Of a DNA stretch of 64,000 nucleotides, positions 32,443 to 41,434 are shown in pieces. Every line of letters begins with the position of its first letter. Positions within the stretch are counted from its first letter, which is position 1. The translations under genes were made by a program, and so were the position numbers. This DNA is from Amycolatopsis acidicola (lineage in GTDB: Bacteria > Actinomycetota > Actinomycetes > Mycobacteriales > Pseudonocardiaceae). The stretch is taken from assembly GCF_007713735.2 (NCBI RefSeq), contig NZ_VMNW02000039.1, positions 1 through 64,000 of the forward strand, read 5' to 3'. The notes beneath the pieces were generated by a model. It saw nothing but the letters and a program-made list of their open reading frames with translations, was not told the origin of the DNA and did no database searches.

Positions 32443-34014
32443 TCACCCGGGCCCACGCAAGTGGTGGGCGGTCGCCGACTGGAGCAGCTCCGCCAGCCGC
32501 AGGCACTGCTCGTCCGCCCATGGCCGTCCGGCGATCTGCACGCCGGCCGGGAGGCCGCCGACGAACCCCGCGGGCGTCATGACGACGGGCAGCCCGAGGT
32601 AGTCGAAGACGCCGGTGTTGCGGCCGATGATCGCCTGCATCGGATGCCGCGTACCGTCCACCTCGACCGTGACGTCCGACAGCCGGGCGGCCGTGCTTCC
32701 GATGCCGGGTGCCAGCACGAGATCCACGCCGGCCTCGTCCATGGCCCGCACCGCGTCGCGTTGCGCGCCGGCTCGCCGTCGCAGCGAGCGCAGGTAGTCG
32801 GCCGCGGAGGGCACGAAGCCACGCGCGATCCGCACCTGGGTGCCGATGTCGAACAGGCCGAAACCGTCCAGATTGGACTCCTGTGTGGAGGCCAGCTCGC
32901 TGACGAGCACCACCAGCATGTCGTCGTTGATCAACGGGAGATCTCCGAGCTCGATCGCGACGAGCTCGGCGCCCAGGCCGCGCAAAGTGTCCACAGTGGA
33001 ATCGAAGGCGGCGAGCACGCGGCTGTCGCACAACTCGCGGAACCATGATCCGGCCACCCCGACCCGCAGTGCCGCGGGCCGCCCGTCGGCCGGGTAGCGC
33101 CCGGTCAGCCGCGGCAGCACCAGCCTGAGGTCGGCGGCCGAGCGCGTCATCGGGCCGACATGGTCCAGTGTCCACGACAGGCAGGCGACGCCCGAACGCG
33201 GCACCAGATCGTAGGTCGGCTTGATCCCGGTCAGGTTGCAGAACGCCGAGGGCACCCGGATCGACCCGCCGGTATCGGTGCCCAACGCCAGCGGAACCAG
33301 CCGGGCGGCCAGCGCCGCGGCGGACCCGGTGGACGAACCGCCGGTCCAGCGCTCGCGGTCCCACGGATTGGTGACCGCACCGTAGCGGGCGTTGTGCGGC
33401 GCCCCGCAGGCGAACTCGGTCGTCGCGGTCATCAGTACCGGGATCGCGCCGGCGGCACGCAACCGCGCCACCACCGCAGCGTCGGCGGGCGCGATCCGGT
33501 CGCCCGTGGTGCGCGAGCCGCTGGTGACCGGGGCCCCTGCCACGTCGATGATGTCCTTGACCGCGAAAGGAATCCCCTCGAGTGGGCGCGCCTGCCCGGT
33601 GCGCCACCGGTACCCGGACTCGGCGGCTGCCTCGTCCGCGCCGTCGATCTCGGCGAGGATCGCGCCGCCGACGAGGTCCTTGTCGGCCCATCGCTCGCGC
33701 AGCGCGGCCAGCAACGCCGCCGGGGTGAGAGTCGCACCGGCGAACGCGGCCAGCAGGTCCGCGACGCCCAGCTCGTGTGGGGCCCCGGTGCCCGCGGCCC
33801 GTGGCGGCACCTCGACCGCCCGCGCGGGCGGCGGGCAGGAGGCGAGGAACGCCACCGAATCACCCGGTTCGCTGCCCGAGGCCGGCGATGGCGGGAGCGG
33901 GCGGCGACGCGAGCGCGCGAGCACCGGCGCCAGATCCGCGGTGGCCGCGGGCAGCAACTCCTCGACCGAGTGCGCCGCGGTGGCAGCCAGGTCCGGATAG
34001 TCGGTTCCCGTCAC
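32443..34014 (-). CDS. Amidase-signature family hydrolase
   Basis: This 523-residue amidase has catalytic Lys in FAVKDIIDVAG, the cis-Ser in LALGTDTGGSIRVPSAFC and nucleophile region RWTGGSSTGSAAALAARLVP. The residues before about 90 are low-complexity and variable. Amidase-signature enzymes include allophanate and ureide hydrolases, which suits a ring-nitrogen catabolic operon. The GTG at 34014 overlaps the nitrilase stop. Confidence 0.87.
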   Translation of the reverse strand: MTGTDYPDLAATAAHSVEELLPAATADLAPVLARSRRRPLPPSPASGSEPGDSVAFLASCPPPARAVEVPPRAAGTGAPHELGVADLLAAFAGATLTPAALLAALRERWADKDLVGGAILAEIDGADEAAAESGYRWRTGQARPLEGIPFAVKDIIDVAGAPVTSGSRTTGDRIAPADAAVVARLRAAGAIPVLMTATTEFACGAPHNARYGAVTNPWDRERWTGGSSTGSAAALAARLVPLALGTDTGGSIRVPSAFCNLTGIKPTYDLVPRSGVACLSWTLDHVGPMTRSAADLRLVLPRLTGRYPADGRPAALRVGVAGSWFRELCDSRVLAAFDSTVDTLRGLGAELVAIELGDLPLINDDMLVVLVSELASTQESNLDGFGLFDIGTQVRIARGFVPSAADYLRSLRRRAGAQRDAVRAMDEAGVDLVLAPGIGSTAARLSDVTVEVDGTRHPMQAIIGRNTGVFDYLGLPVVMTPAGFVGGLPAGVQIAGRPWADEQCLRLAELLQSATAHHLRGPG

Positions 34015-34916
34015 GAAACGACCACACCCGAACTGAGCCTCGCGAGCAAGCCCAGGACGTCCGCACGCCGGTCCCGGCCGAGCGGAAACGCGGTACGCAC
34101 GGCCGAAACCTCGTCGAGATCGATCGTCGTACGCAGGATCACGCCCGGCTGGTGCGCGGGTGCCTGTGCCACGACCTCGCCGTCCGGCCGGATCACGGCG
34201 GACAGCCCGAAGTAGCCCGCCTTCGTGCCGTTCAGTTCTTCCACACCCGCGCGGTTGGCCGCGATCACCCACGACTGACTCTCCAGCGCGCGGGTCCGCA
34301 GTTCGGCCGTGAACAGCTCCTCGCGGGGTCCGAGCGAACTGACGACCGCGAGCACGACTTCGGCGCCCATCGCCCGCGCCACCGCCCAGTACTCGGGGAA
34401 ACTGCGGTCGTAGCAGATCACGCAGCCGATCCTGGTGCCGAACAGTTCGATCACGACGGGCGCCTGGCCGGGCGCGAACCAGTACTTCTCGTCGATGTCC
34501 ACGTCACCGAGCCGGCACGCCGGCACCGACAGCTTGCGGTACGCGGGCACCGGAAGCCCGTCGGCGGTACGCCAGGGCACGATCTCGCCGCCGGGGCCGG
34601 CGACCACCACCGCGTTGTGGCACGCGGACGCGGTCCGCTCGTACATGCCGAAGGCAATGGTCGTACCCAGTTCCCTTGCCAGCGCGGCGAAAACACCGGT
34701 CGTGTCACCGGGAACCGGCTGCGCCCACGGGGTCCGGTCGATCTCGTTGCCGGTGCAGAAGTACGGCGTGGTGATCAACTCGGGGAGCACCACGAGATCC
34801 GGCGCCGCCGGGCTCGCGGCCTCCCGCACCAGCGCGGTCAGCCGCGCGAGGTTCGCGAGCAGGTCCTCGGTGCACTCCCCGGCCTGGACGACGGCGACGT
34901 CGAGTGCGCGGGTCAC
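34011..34916 (-). CDS. Carbon-nitrogen hydrolase (nitrilase superfamily)
   Basis: This 301-residue enzyme has the Glu-Lys-Cys triad: LVVLPELITT (Glu), PAYRKLSVPA (Lys) and IGCVICYDRSFPE (Cys). Members hydrolyse carbamoyl-beta-alanine, aliphatic amides or nitriles. Its position behind the RutA-like oxygenase suggests cleavage of a ureido or amide intermediate. The GTG at 34916 overlaps the oxygenase stop (GTGA). Confidence 0.87.
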   Translation of the reverse strand: MTRALDVAVVQAGECTEDLLANLARLTALVREAASPAAPDLVVLPELITTPYFCTGNEIDRTPWAQPVPGDTTGVFAALARELGTTIAFGMYERTASACHNAVVVAGPGGEIVPWRTADGLPVPAYRKLSVPACRLGDVDIDEKYWFAPGQAPVVIELFGTRIGCVICYDRSFPEYWAVARAMGAEVVLAVVSSLGPREELFTAELRTRALESQSWVIAANRAGVEELNGTKAGYFGLSAVIRPDGEVVAQAPAHQPGVILRTTIDLDEVSAVRTAFPLGRDRRADVLGLLARLSSGVVVS

Positions 34917-35995
34917 GCGGGTACCGCCGCGCCCGCACGGCACTTCATCAACGGCTGGATGCGGGTGCCGAAGTCTTCGACGCCCTGCACGAAGTCGTCG
35001 AAGGTGAGCATGATGCCTTTGATGCCGTCCAGTTCGGCGACCTCGTCCAGCATCCGCGCGACCGTCTCGTACGAGCCGACGAGCGTCCCCATGTTGAAGT
35101 TGACCGCGCCCTCCGGTGCCGAGATCGTCTTCGCCGTGGACGAGTCGTCCGCGGTCTTGTCGGTCGCCGACTCCCCGGCCATGTACGCGAGCGCCTCGAA
35201 GTCGGCATTGTCGTGGTAGTCCTGCCATTTGGCCCGGGCGGCCTCGTCCGTCTCATCGGCGATGATCATGAACAGGGCCATGGCACCCACGTCGCGGCCG
35301 GTCTTCTTCGCCGCCTCGACGAGGTTGCCGGTGGTGTCCGCGAGCGCGGTGGGAGTGTTGACGCCGGTGCCGAGGATGAAGTTGTAATCGGCGTGCTCGG
35401 CGGCGAAGCGCATGCCGCTGTTGCTCTGCCCCGCGGCCACGATCGGGATCCGCCCGGCGGCCGGTTTCGGCGAGAGCACGCAGTCCTCCATCCGGTAGAA
35501 CTCTCCGTTGAAATCGCTGACGCCGTCGGCCCACAGCTGCTGCATGACTGTCGTGTACTCGGCGGCGCGGGCGTACCGGTTGCCGAAGTGCTCGTCCCCC
35601 GGCCACAGCCCCATCTGCGTGTACTCGCCCGGCGCCCAGCCGGTGACGATGTTGACGCCGAACCGGCCCGGCGCGATCGAGTCGATGGTGGACGCCATGC
35701 GCGCCACCATGGCGGGCGGCAGCGCCAGGATCGGGGTCGACGCGTACAGCTTGATCTTCTCCGTCACCGCGGCCAGCCCGGCCATCAGCGTGAAGGATTC
35801 CAGGTTGTGGTCCCAGAACTCGGTTTCGCCGCCGAAACCGCGGAGTTTGATCATCGAGAGCGCGAAGTCGAGGCCGTGCTTCTCGGCCTTCTGCACGATC
35901 GTCTTGTTGAGCTCGAAGCTGGGAAGGTACTGCGGCGAGCTTTTCGAGATGAGCCAGCCGTTGTTGCCGATCGGGATGAAAACACCGATATCCAT
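34913..35995 (-). CDS. rutA: RutA-like pyrimidine oxygenase (luciferase-like monooxygenase)
   Basis: This 360-residue LLM-family flavin monooxygenase begins IGVFIPIGNNGWLIS and contains FALSMIKLRGFGG, EFWDHNLESFTLMAGLAAVT, GRFGVNIVTGW and NFNMGTLVGSYETVARMLDEV, in the same order as E. coli RutA. RutA opens the uracil ring with O2 and reduced FMN. It is the first gene of the six-gene minus-strand operon that also holds two flavin reductases. The substrate may be uracil, thymine or another cyclic ureide, since rutC, rutD and rutE partners are not adjacent. Confidence 0.88.
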   Translation of the reverse strand: MDIGVFIPIGNNGWLISKSSPQYLPSFELNKTIVQKAEKHGLDFALSMIKLRGFGGETEFWDHNLESFTLMAGLAAVTEKIKLYASTPILALPPAMVARMASTIDSIAPGRFGVNIVTGWAPGEYTQMGLWPGDEHFGNRYARAAEYTTVMQQLWADGVSDFNGEFYRMEDCVLSPKPAAGRIPIVAAGQSNSGMRFAAEHADYNFILGTGVNTPTALADTTGNLVEAAKKTGRDVGAMALFMIIADETDEAARAKWQDYHDNADFEALAYMAGESATDKTADDSSTAKTISAPEGAVNFNMGTLVGSYETVARMLDEVAELDGIKGIMLTFDDFVQGVEDFGTRIQPLMKCRAGAAVPA

Positions 35996-36062
35996 CTCGC
36001 TCCTCAGGGTGCCGGATCTGCGATGACTTCGAATGTATGGAGGCCCTGTTGCGGATCCGGTG

Positions 36063-36080
36063 CCAGTTCGTAAACGCTGG
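36063..36080. promoter_or_regulatory. Possible LacI-type operator
   Basis: CCAG....TA....CTGG is an imperfect 18-bp palindrome in the 95-base gap between the LacI gene and the rut-like operon. Weak, based on position and partial symmetry. Confidence 0.25.
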
Positions 36081-36090
36081 ATTGCCTGCG

Positions 36091-37125
36091 CTACCGGTCG
36101 CCGGACGAGCCGTATACCCCCGTGCTGCCCCGCCGGATCAGCTCGACGCCGAAGTTCTTGTGCACGGGCGCGCCCGCCGCGCGGTCGATCCTCGCGAGCA
36201 GCAGCTGCGCGGCCGTGCGTGCCATGTCGTCCAGGGGTTGCCGAACCGTGGTCAGGTCGAAGATCGCCGAACCGGACGCCTCCAGGTCGTTGTACCCGAT
36301 CACCTGCACATCCGCCGGGACCGCGAGGCCGAGGCGTTTGGCGGCGTCCAGCGTGCCGAACGCGACGTAGTCGGTGATGCTGAAGACGGCGCTCGGCCGT
36401 CCGGGCCGCGACAGCAGCGCCGTGCCGCCCTCGAACCCGGTCCTGATGTCCACCGGTCCCCGCGCGACCAGCGTCTCGTCCAGCGGGTATCCCGCGTTCG
36501 AAAGCGCTTTCCGGAAACCGCTTTCCCGGATCTTCACGCTCGGGTTGTCCAGCGGCCCGGAGACGAGCCCGATCCGCCGATGTCCCAGTTCGAGCAGATG
36601 CTCGGCCACCAGCCGCCCGCCGTGCGCGTTGTCGGAGGTGACCCGGTCGACGCGGCCGGCCTGCGCGCCGTCCACGTCACGGCTGAGTATCACCAGCGGG
36701 ACCTTCCAGTCGATCAGCTGGGGCACCATCGGCGAGTCGACTCGGTGGGAGATGAACACGACGCCGTCCACGAGCCCGCCGCGCAGCGCGAGGATGTCCC
36801 GTTCCAGCGTGCCCTCGGTGCGGTCGCTCATCAGCAGCACCCGGTACTCGCGGCGCGCGAACTCGTCCTGCAGGGTGTTGATCAGCGCCGGGTAGGACGG
36901 GTTGCGCAGATCGCCACTGATGATCGCGATACTCCAGGACTTCTTCGTGATGAGATTGCGCGCCGTGACGTGCGGCGCGTAACCCATCTCGGCGGCGATC
37001 CCGCGGATGCGGTCCCGGGTCCCGGCGAGCACCCGCGGATCCCCGCGCAGCGCCCGCGACACCGTGGACTGCGACACCCTCGCCCGCTGGGCGACGTCGT
37101 AACTGGTTACCGGGCGATCAGGCAC
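36091..37125 (-). CDS. LacI-family regulator of the rut-like operon
   Basis: This 344-residue repressor has an N-terminal helix-turn-helix and hinge (TSYDVAQRARVSQSTVSRAL, VTARNLITKKSW) and a periplasmic-binding-like effector domain (IAIISGDLRNPSYPALI, VIGYNDLEASG). It is encoded immediately upstream of, and in the same direction as, the RutA operon, and is the obvious candidate to control it. The effector domain may sense a purine/pyrimidine-like or sugar ligand. Confidence 0.87.
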   Translation of the reverse strand: MPDRPVTSYDVAQRARVSQSTVSRALRGDPRVLAGTRDRIRGIAAEMGYAPHVTARNLITKKSWSIAIISGDLRNPSYPALINTLQDEFARREYRVLLMSDRTEGTLERDILALRGGLVDGVVFISHRVDSPMVPQLIDWKVPLVILSRDVDGAQAGRVDRVTSDNAHGGRLVAEHLLELGHRRIGLVSGPLDNPSVKIRESGFRKALSNAGYPLDETLVARGPVDIRTGFEGGTALLSRPGRPSAVFSITDYVAFGTLDAAKRLGLAVPADVQVIGYNDLEASGSAIFDLTTVRQPLDDMARTAAQLLLARIDRAAGAPVHKNFGVELIRRGSTGVYGSSGDR

Positions 37126-37293
37126 ACGGAGGATTCTACGGTCACTTCGCGTTCACCAGGTTTCCCCGCCGAGGCGATCACGGCGTCGGCAGGGCCCGCC
37201 CCGCGATGTCCGGCGCCCACATGACGCGGCCGACAAGTGGGCCTCACGACGCCGCCACCCCGCACCGGGTGTACGCGCCGATGGCTGTTCAGC

Positions 37294-38037
37294 TCACGCC
37301 GTGGTCCCCCCGTCGACGGTGTACACCGCGCCGTTGACGAAGGACGCATTGTCGGAGAGCAGCCACGCCACCAACTCGGCCACCTCGCCCGGCCGCCCGT
37401 AGCGGCCGGCGGGTATCGCGGACACGAGCTGCTCTCGCACCGCGGCCGGATCGCCCGGGGACCATTGGTCTTCGAGGCTTTCGATCATCCGCGTCGCGAT
37501 CTGACCTGGCGCGACCGCGTTCACTCGAACGCCTCGTCCGCCGGCCTCGATCGCCGCGGTGCGGGTGAGGCCGATGACGGCGTGTTTGCTGGCCACATAA
37601 GCGGAAAGCCTGGGGACGCCCTGCAGCCCCGCCTGGCTGGCGGTGTTGACGATGGCTCCCCGGCCTTGCGCATACATGACCGGCAGGACTTCACGGAGTC
37701 CGAAATAGACACTTCCGATGTTCACGTCGAGGACGCGCTGGAACTGCTCGGGCTCTGTATCCTCCAGCGCCGCCGCGTGTCCCTCGATACCCGCGTTGTT
37801 GAACAGGTAGTCGATGCGCCCGAAGTGGTCCAGTGTGGCTTGCACATAATGCCGCGCACCGTCTGCTTTGGACACGTCGGCCGCGATGCCGAGGCAGCCG
37901 GTCAGCGCCTGGACGCCTGCCTCGTCGAGGTCGACGGCCGCGACGTGGATGTCTTGGCGCAGCAGGCGTTCGACCGTGGCCTTGCCGATGCCACCCGCGG
38001 CTCCGGTGACGATCGCGACGCGCTCGTCGGTGCTCAT
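37294..38037 (-). CDS. Short-chain dehydrogenase, SDR 1 of pair
   Basis: This 247-residue classical SDR has TGAAGGIG (12-19), NNAGIEGH, catalytic Ser in NTASQAGLQG, YVASK and a C-terminal VDGGTTA. Oxidation or reduction of a hydroxyl/keto group with NAD(P). It is last in a four-gene operon (cupin, VOC, SDR, SDR), overlapping the preceding SDR by ATGA. Confidence 0.88.
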   Translation of the reverse strand: MSTDERVAIVTGAAGGIGKATVERLLRQDIHVAAVDLDEAGVQALTGCLGIAADVSKADGARHYVQATLDHFGRIDYLFNNAGIEGHAAALEDTEPEQFQRVLDVNIGSVYFGLREVLPVMYAQGRGAIVNTASQAGLQGVPRLSAYVASKHAVIGLTRTAAIEAGGRGVRVNAVAPGQIATRMIESLEDQWSPGDPAAVREQLVSAIPAGRYGRPGEVAELVAWLLSDNASFVNGAVYTVDGGTTA

Positions 38038-38783
38038 CGCAGCGTGAACCCTCCGTCGACCAGCAACAACTGCCCTGTCACGAAAGAAGAATCGCCGGAA
38101 CAGAGCTGCACCACCGCGCCCGCGATGTCCTCGGGGTTGGCCGTGCGGCCGAGCGGGTGCTGCTCGCGGAGACTGTCCCAGTGGGCGTCGTCGGCGAGGC
38201 TGTCGGCGGTGAAGCCCACGCGTGAGAACGACGGGCCGACAGCGTTGACCCGGATCCCCTGCGGCCCGTATTCCAACGCGGCGGAGCGGGTCAGGCCGAG
38301 CACGGCGTGTTTGGTCGCGACGTAAGCGCTGATCGTGGGCATCGCGACGGTGCTCATGATCGAGGCGACGTTGACGATGGAGCCACCGGACCCCATCACC
38401 CGCAGCTGGGCGCGCAGGCAGTAGAAAACGCTGTTGAGGTTGACGTCGACGACCCGATGCCAGTCCTCGAGCGGATAATCGGCCATCGGGGCCATGGCGC
38501 CGCCGATGCCGGCGTTGTTGACCGCGATGTCCAGCGCGCCGTGTTCACGCACGATGCCGGCCACCACCGCGTCCACCGCCTCCGCGTCGGTGAGGTCGAC
38601 TTCGTGGAACGTCGCCTGGCCACCGGCGGAGACGATGCCCGCGACGGTCGCTTTCCCGGATACCGGGTCGCGGTCGAGCACCGCGACGTGGGCGCCCAGC
38701 CCGGCCAGGCGCGCGCTGATGGCCCTGCCGAACCCGCCGCCACCCCCGGTGACCAGGGCGATCTTGCCGGATAGCTCAGTCAT
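38034..38783 (-). CDS. Short-chain dehydrogenase, SDR 2 of pair
   Basis: This 249-residue classical SDR has TGGGGGFG, NNAGIGGAM, Ser in NVASIMSTV, YVATK and VDGGFTLR at the end. It is similar in build to the neighbouring SDR but diverged, so the two probably act on successive or different substrates of the same pathway. ATGA overlaps on both sides. Confidence 0.88.
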   Translation of the reverse strand: MTELSGKIALVTGGGGGFGRAISARLAGLGAHVAVLDRDPVSGKATVAGIVSAGGQATFHEVDLTDAEAVDAVVAGIVREHGALDIAVNNAGIGGAMAPMADYPLEDWHRVVDVNLNSVFYCLRAQLRVMGSGGSIVNVASIMSTVAMPTISAYVATKHAVLGLTRSAALEYGPQGIRVNAVGPSFSRVGFTADSLADDAHWDSLREQHPLGRTANPEDIAGAVVQLCSGDSSFVTGQLLLVDGGFTLR

Positions 38784-39274
38784 GCGGCACCTCCGTCACG
38801 GTTGGCCCAGGTTCGCTCGAAGCTGCGGGAGCTGACCTCGATCAGCGTGCCGAACGGGTCCTCGCAGTAGACGACGTCGCAGTCCGGGAACAGCGTCCAC
38901 ACCTTGCTGCGCTGCTTGCCCCCGCCGGCCACGATGCGGTCCGCGAGCTCGGAAACGTCGGGCCAGGTCAGGCAGAGGTGGAACGGGCCGGTGCGCCAGT
39001 ACTCCACCTCGTCCGGCCGCACCGTCGCGGGCCGGACGAACTCGAACAGTTCGAGCCCGGTCCCCTCCCGCGTCGACAGGAACGCGACCCTCAGGCGCGC
39101 CCACCGCGGGCCGAAGATGTCCCCGAGTACCTCGCCGAACGGCTCGTCCTCCCGCCCGATCTCCAGCGGCCCGCCCAGCAGGTTCAGGCCCAGCATGCCT
39201 TGGTAGAAGGCGATTCCCGCGTCGAGGTCGGGCACGGTGACCCCGGCGTGGTTGAACACCGGCGCGGTCCTCAC
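38780..39274 (-). CDS. VOC-family (glyoxalase/dioxygenase fold) protein
   Basis: This 164-residue protein has NHAGVTVPDLDAGIAFYQGML (first beta-alpha-beta module with a metal-ligand His) and FHLCLTWPDVSELADRI (second module). The C-terminal YCEDPFGTLIEVSS carries the metal-ligand Glu. Members are lyases, isomerases or ring-cleavage dioxygenases. It lies between the cupin and SDR genes with ATGA overlaps. Confidence 0.85.
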   Translation of the reverse strand: MRTAPVFNHAGVTVPDLDAGIAFYQGMLGLNLLGGPLEIGREDEPFGEVLGDIFGPRWARLRVAFLSTREGTGLELFEFVRPATVRPDEVEYWRTGPFHLCLTWPDVSELADRIVAGGGKQRSKVWTLFPDCDVVYCEDPFGTLIEVSSRSFERTWANRDGGAA

Positions 39275-39819
39275 TGCAGCTCCGTGGAGCCGTAGGAGTA
39301 GTCGACCAGCTGCGTGTTGTGCACGGCGTCGTTGTCACGGGCCATGTAGTAGTGCAGGCGCGCGTCCGCCATCACCGCGAGCTTGCCGTCATCGGTGTAG
39401 CCGCCGATCGGCCCGTCGAACACGGCCAGCATCAGGCAACCGGTTTCGGTCGAGAACGGCTGGTGCACCGTTCCCGCGGTTTCGACGGTGAAAGAATGCG
39501 GCGTCCCCTCGTCCTCGATCGTCTTCCCGTCGATGGTCACGGTTCCGTCGTAATAGTGGAACCCGCCTTCGAGGATGTAGACCTGCAGATTCCCGACGTG
39601 CCAATGCGAGGTGGCCTCGATGTTCGGGTCGACCTGGAGCAGGATGGTGAACGCGCCGGAGACCAGGTTGCAGTACAACAGTTTGTACCGCGTCCCGGGC
39701 ATCAGCCAGTCCGTCCAGCCGGTCTCCTCCGGCCGGTGGAAATCACGCCGTTCCCCTTTCGGCGTGTTACCGGGACTGGTCATCCAGAACAACGGGTTCC
39801 GGGTGTCGACGGACGTCAT
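39271..39819 (-). CDS. Cupin protein, similar to dihydroxyacetophenone dioxygenase-type cupins
   Basis: This 182-residue single cupin has ATSHWHVGNLQVYILEGGFHY (HxH...E) and TVHQPFS (second His) as likely metal ligands. It resembles the small acetophenone-type and quercetinase-type cupins, but the exact reaction is uncertain. AAGGAG lies seven bases before ATG 39819. It is first in the four-gene operon and divergent from the LysR gene. Confidence 0.75.
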   Translation of the reverse strand: MTSVDTRNPLFWMTSPGNTPKGERRDFHRPEETGWTDWLMPGTRYKLLYCNLVSGAFTILLQVDPNIEATSHWHVGNLQVYILEGGFHYYDGTVTIDGKTIEDEGTPHSFTVETAGTVHQPFSTETGCLMLAVFDGPIGGYTDDGKLAVMADARLHYYMARDNDAVHNTQLVDYSYGSTELQ

Positions 39820-39905
39820 TCGGGCTCTCCTTTGAGCTGGCTGAATTTCCTCGCTTTCCAGCCTGCATTCCGGCGGCGGCGGACACCAGGTCGCATCCGA
39901 CGGCG

Positions 39906-39928
39906 ATCGGTAAGCCACTCTTACCGAT
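39906..39928. promoter_or_regulatory. LysR box, perfect palindrome
   Basis: ATCGGTAAG (39906-39914) and CTTACCGAT (39920-39928) are perfect 9-bp arms with a 5-base spacer. They contain the T-N11-A core of LysR regulators (T39911 to A39923). The site lies 37 bases before the LysR ATG and 86 bases before the divergent cupin ATG, so it probably mediates autoregulation and operon activation. Confidence 0.8.
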
Positions 39929-39965
39929 GGTGACGCCGGGGCCCTGGTGGTAACGTCCGCGACTC

Positions 39966-40856
39966 ATGGACGTCCACCCGAGGATGCTGCGCTACTTCCT
40001 CGCGGTCGCCGGGGAACTGCACTTCCGGCGGGCCGCGCAGCGGCTGTGGATCACCGGGCCCGCGCTGAGCCAGCAGATCCGGCAGCTCGAGCAGGAACTC
40101 GGTTTCCCCTTGTTCCACCGGACATCCCGCACTGTCACCCTCACCGACCAAGGCCGGGAACTGATCCCACTGGCGCAGGCGGTCGTCGACGCGAGCGACG
40201 CACTCTCGGACTGGGCACGCGAACGCAAGCAGGGCAAGGAACCGTTGCGCGTCGGCTTCATGGCCTCCGGCGCCGGCACCCTCACCCAGGAGATCCTCAA
40301 GGCCGCCACCGACCGGCTGCCACACCTGGACGTGAAGCTGGTCCACCTCCGCTGGGACGAGCAAACCCAAGCGCTGCACGACAACCGGGTCGACGTCGCC
40401 TTCGCCCGCGAACCCGCCGAAACCGACGGCCTGCGCTGCACACCCGTCCTGAGCGAAAAACGGGTGGTGATGCTGCCCGCGACCCATGCGCTCGCGACGC
40501 GGACAACCCTGTCGTTCACCGAGATCGCCGACGAGACGTTTCTGCCCAGCGCCACCGGTTCCGCGGAATGGACCGACTACTGGCTGGTCAACCCCCGCCC
40601 CGACGGCTCACGGGCCCGCACCGGGCCGCCGATCTCGACCGTCGAGGAAATGCTGGAGGAATGCGCGGCCGGACACGGGATCGTGATCACCGCCGGCTCG
40701 GTGCCGATGTTCTACGCCCACCCCGGGGTCCGCTTCGCCGAGGTCGAGGACCTCCCGCCCAACCACGTACTCCTGTGCGTCCGGGAAAAGGCGGGCACCG
40801 CCGCCACCGAGTTCGAGGACGTGGTCCTGGACCTGATCCACCGAGGCGCCCGGTGA
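39966..40856 (+). CDS. LysR-family regulator
   Basis: This 296-residue protein has an N-terminal winged helix-turn-helix (MLRYFLAVAGELHFRRAAQR, ALSQQIRQLEQELGFPLF) and a LysR substrate-binding domain (LRVGFMASGAG, AAGHGIVITAG). It is divergent from the cupin-VOC-SDR operon across a perfect LysR box and probably activates it in response to a pathway intermediate. Confidence 0.92.
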   Translation: MDVHPRMLRYFLAVAGELHFRRAAQRLWITGPALSQQIRQLEQELGFPLFHRTSRTVTLTDQGRELIPLAQAVVDASDALSDWARERKQGKEPLRVGFMASGAGTLTQEILKAATDRLPHLDVKLVHLRWDEQTQALHDNRVDVAFAREPAETDGLRCTPVLSEKRVVMLPATHALATRTTLSFTEIADETFLPSATGSAEWTDYWLVNPRPDGSRARTGPPISTVEEMLEECAAGHGIVITAGSVPMFYAHPGVRFAEVEDLPPNHVLLCVREKAGTAATEFEDVVLDLIHRGAR

Positions 40857-41279
40857 GCACCGCTGTATTCGAGCGGGCTCGTCGTGCAGAGGAAGTTGCC
40901 GAGGCTGGACGTCGTCGAGTGCGGTTCGAGCTGGTGTATGAAGGCGGCCATCGCCTGGGTGTCCAGGACGAGGTCACGGATTTCGAGGGGTTCGAGGCCG
41001 ATGGGGAAAACAGGTATCTGCTTGCCAGAACCATGGATCCCGATCTCGCGGACCATGTAGTGGTCACGTGGCATCACCATCCAGATCGCTCCGATGAGCG
41101 GCGAACAGCGAAGCTCCTTGGCCCGTAGCATCTTTTAGGGATTTCCTTACCAAGGAACCGACTTCGGCACTGGCCGGCCGGCGCAACGTCAAGGTCGCGG
41201 CCGTCAGCGAATCCGGGAAAAGCCCGCCGGTGGTGGTTAGCAGTCGGGCGACGCGCACATGCGCAGGGGCCGGCGACCC

Positions 41280-41434
41280 TCGCCATGGGCGCCGCACGGG
41301 CGACCTGGTTGCCGTTGGCATCGGCAGCCCAGAGGTGGCCTTCGGCATCGAGCGGGCCGTCGCCGTGCACGGACAGATCGGCCAAAGTGGACAGACTGAC
41401 CGGCTCACCCGATGCCGGGCCACGGAAAACGGGC
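41280..41434 (-). pseudogene. Possible SMP-30/gluconolactonase relic
   Basis: In one minus-strand frame the peptide SGEPVSLSTLADLSVHGDG followed by LDAEGHLWAADANGNQVARA resembles a propeller blade of SMP-30/gluconolactonase proteins. It is bounded by stops and lacks the rest of the fold. The flanking 40857-41279 shows frames on both strands but none with clear coding character. Confidence 0.3.

Noticed and set aside
40712..41131. Minus-strand frame overlapping the LysR 3' end
   Set aside because: Overlaps the LysR coding region heavily and has no recognised family; the downstream part is unconvincing on either strand.
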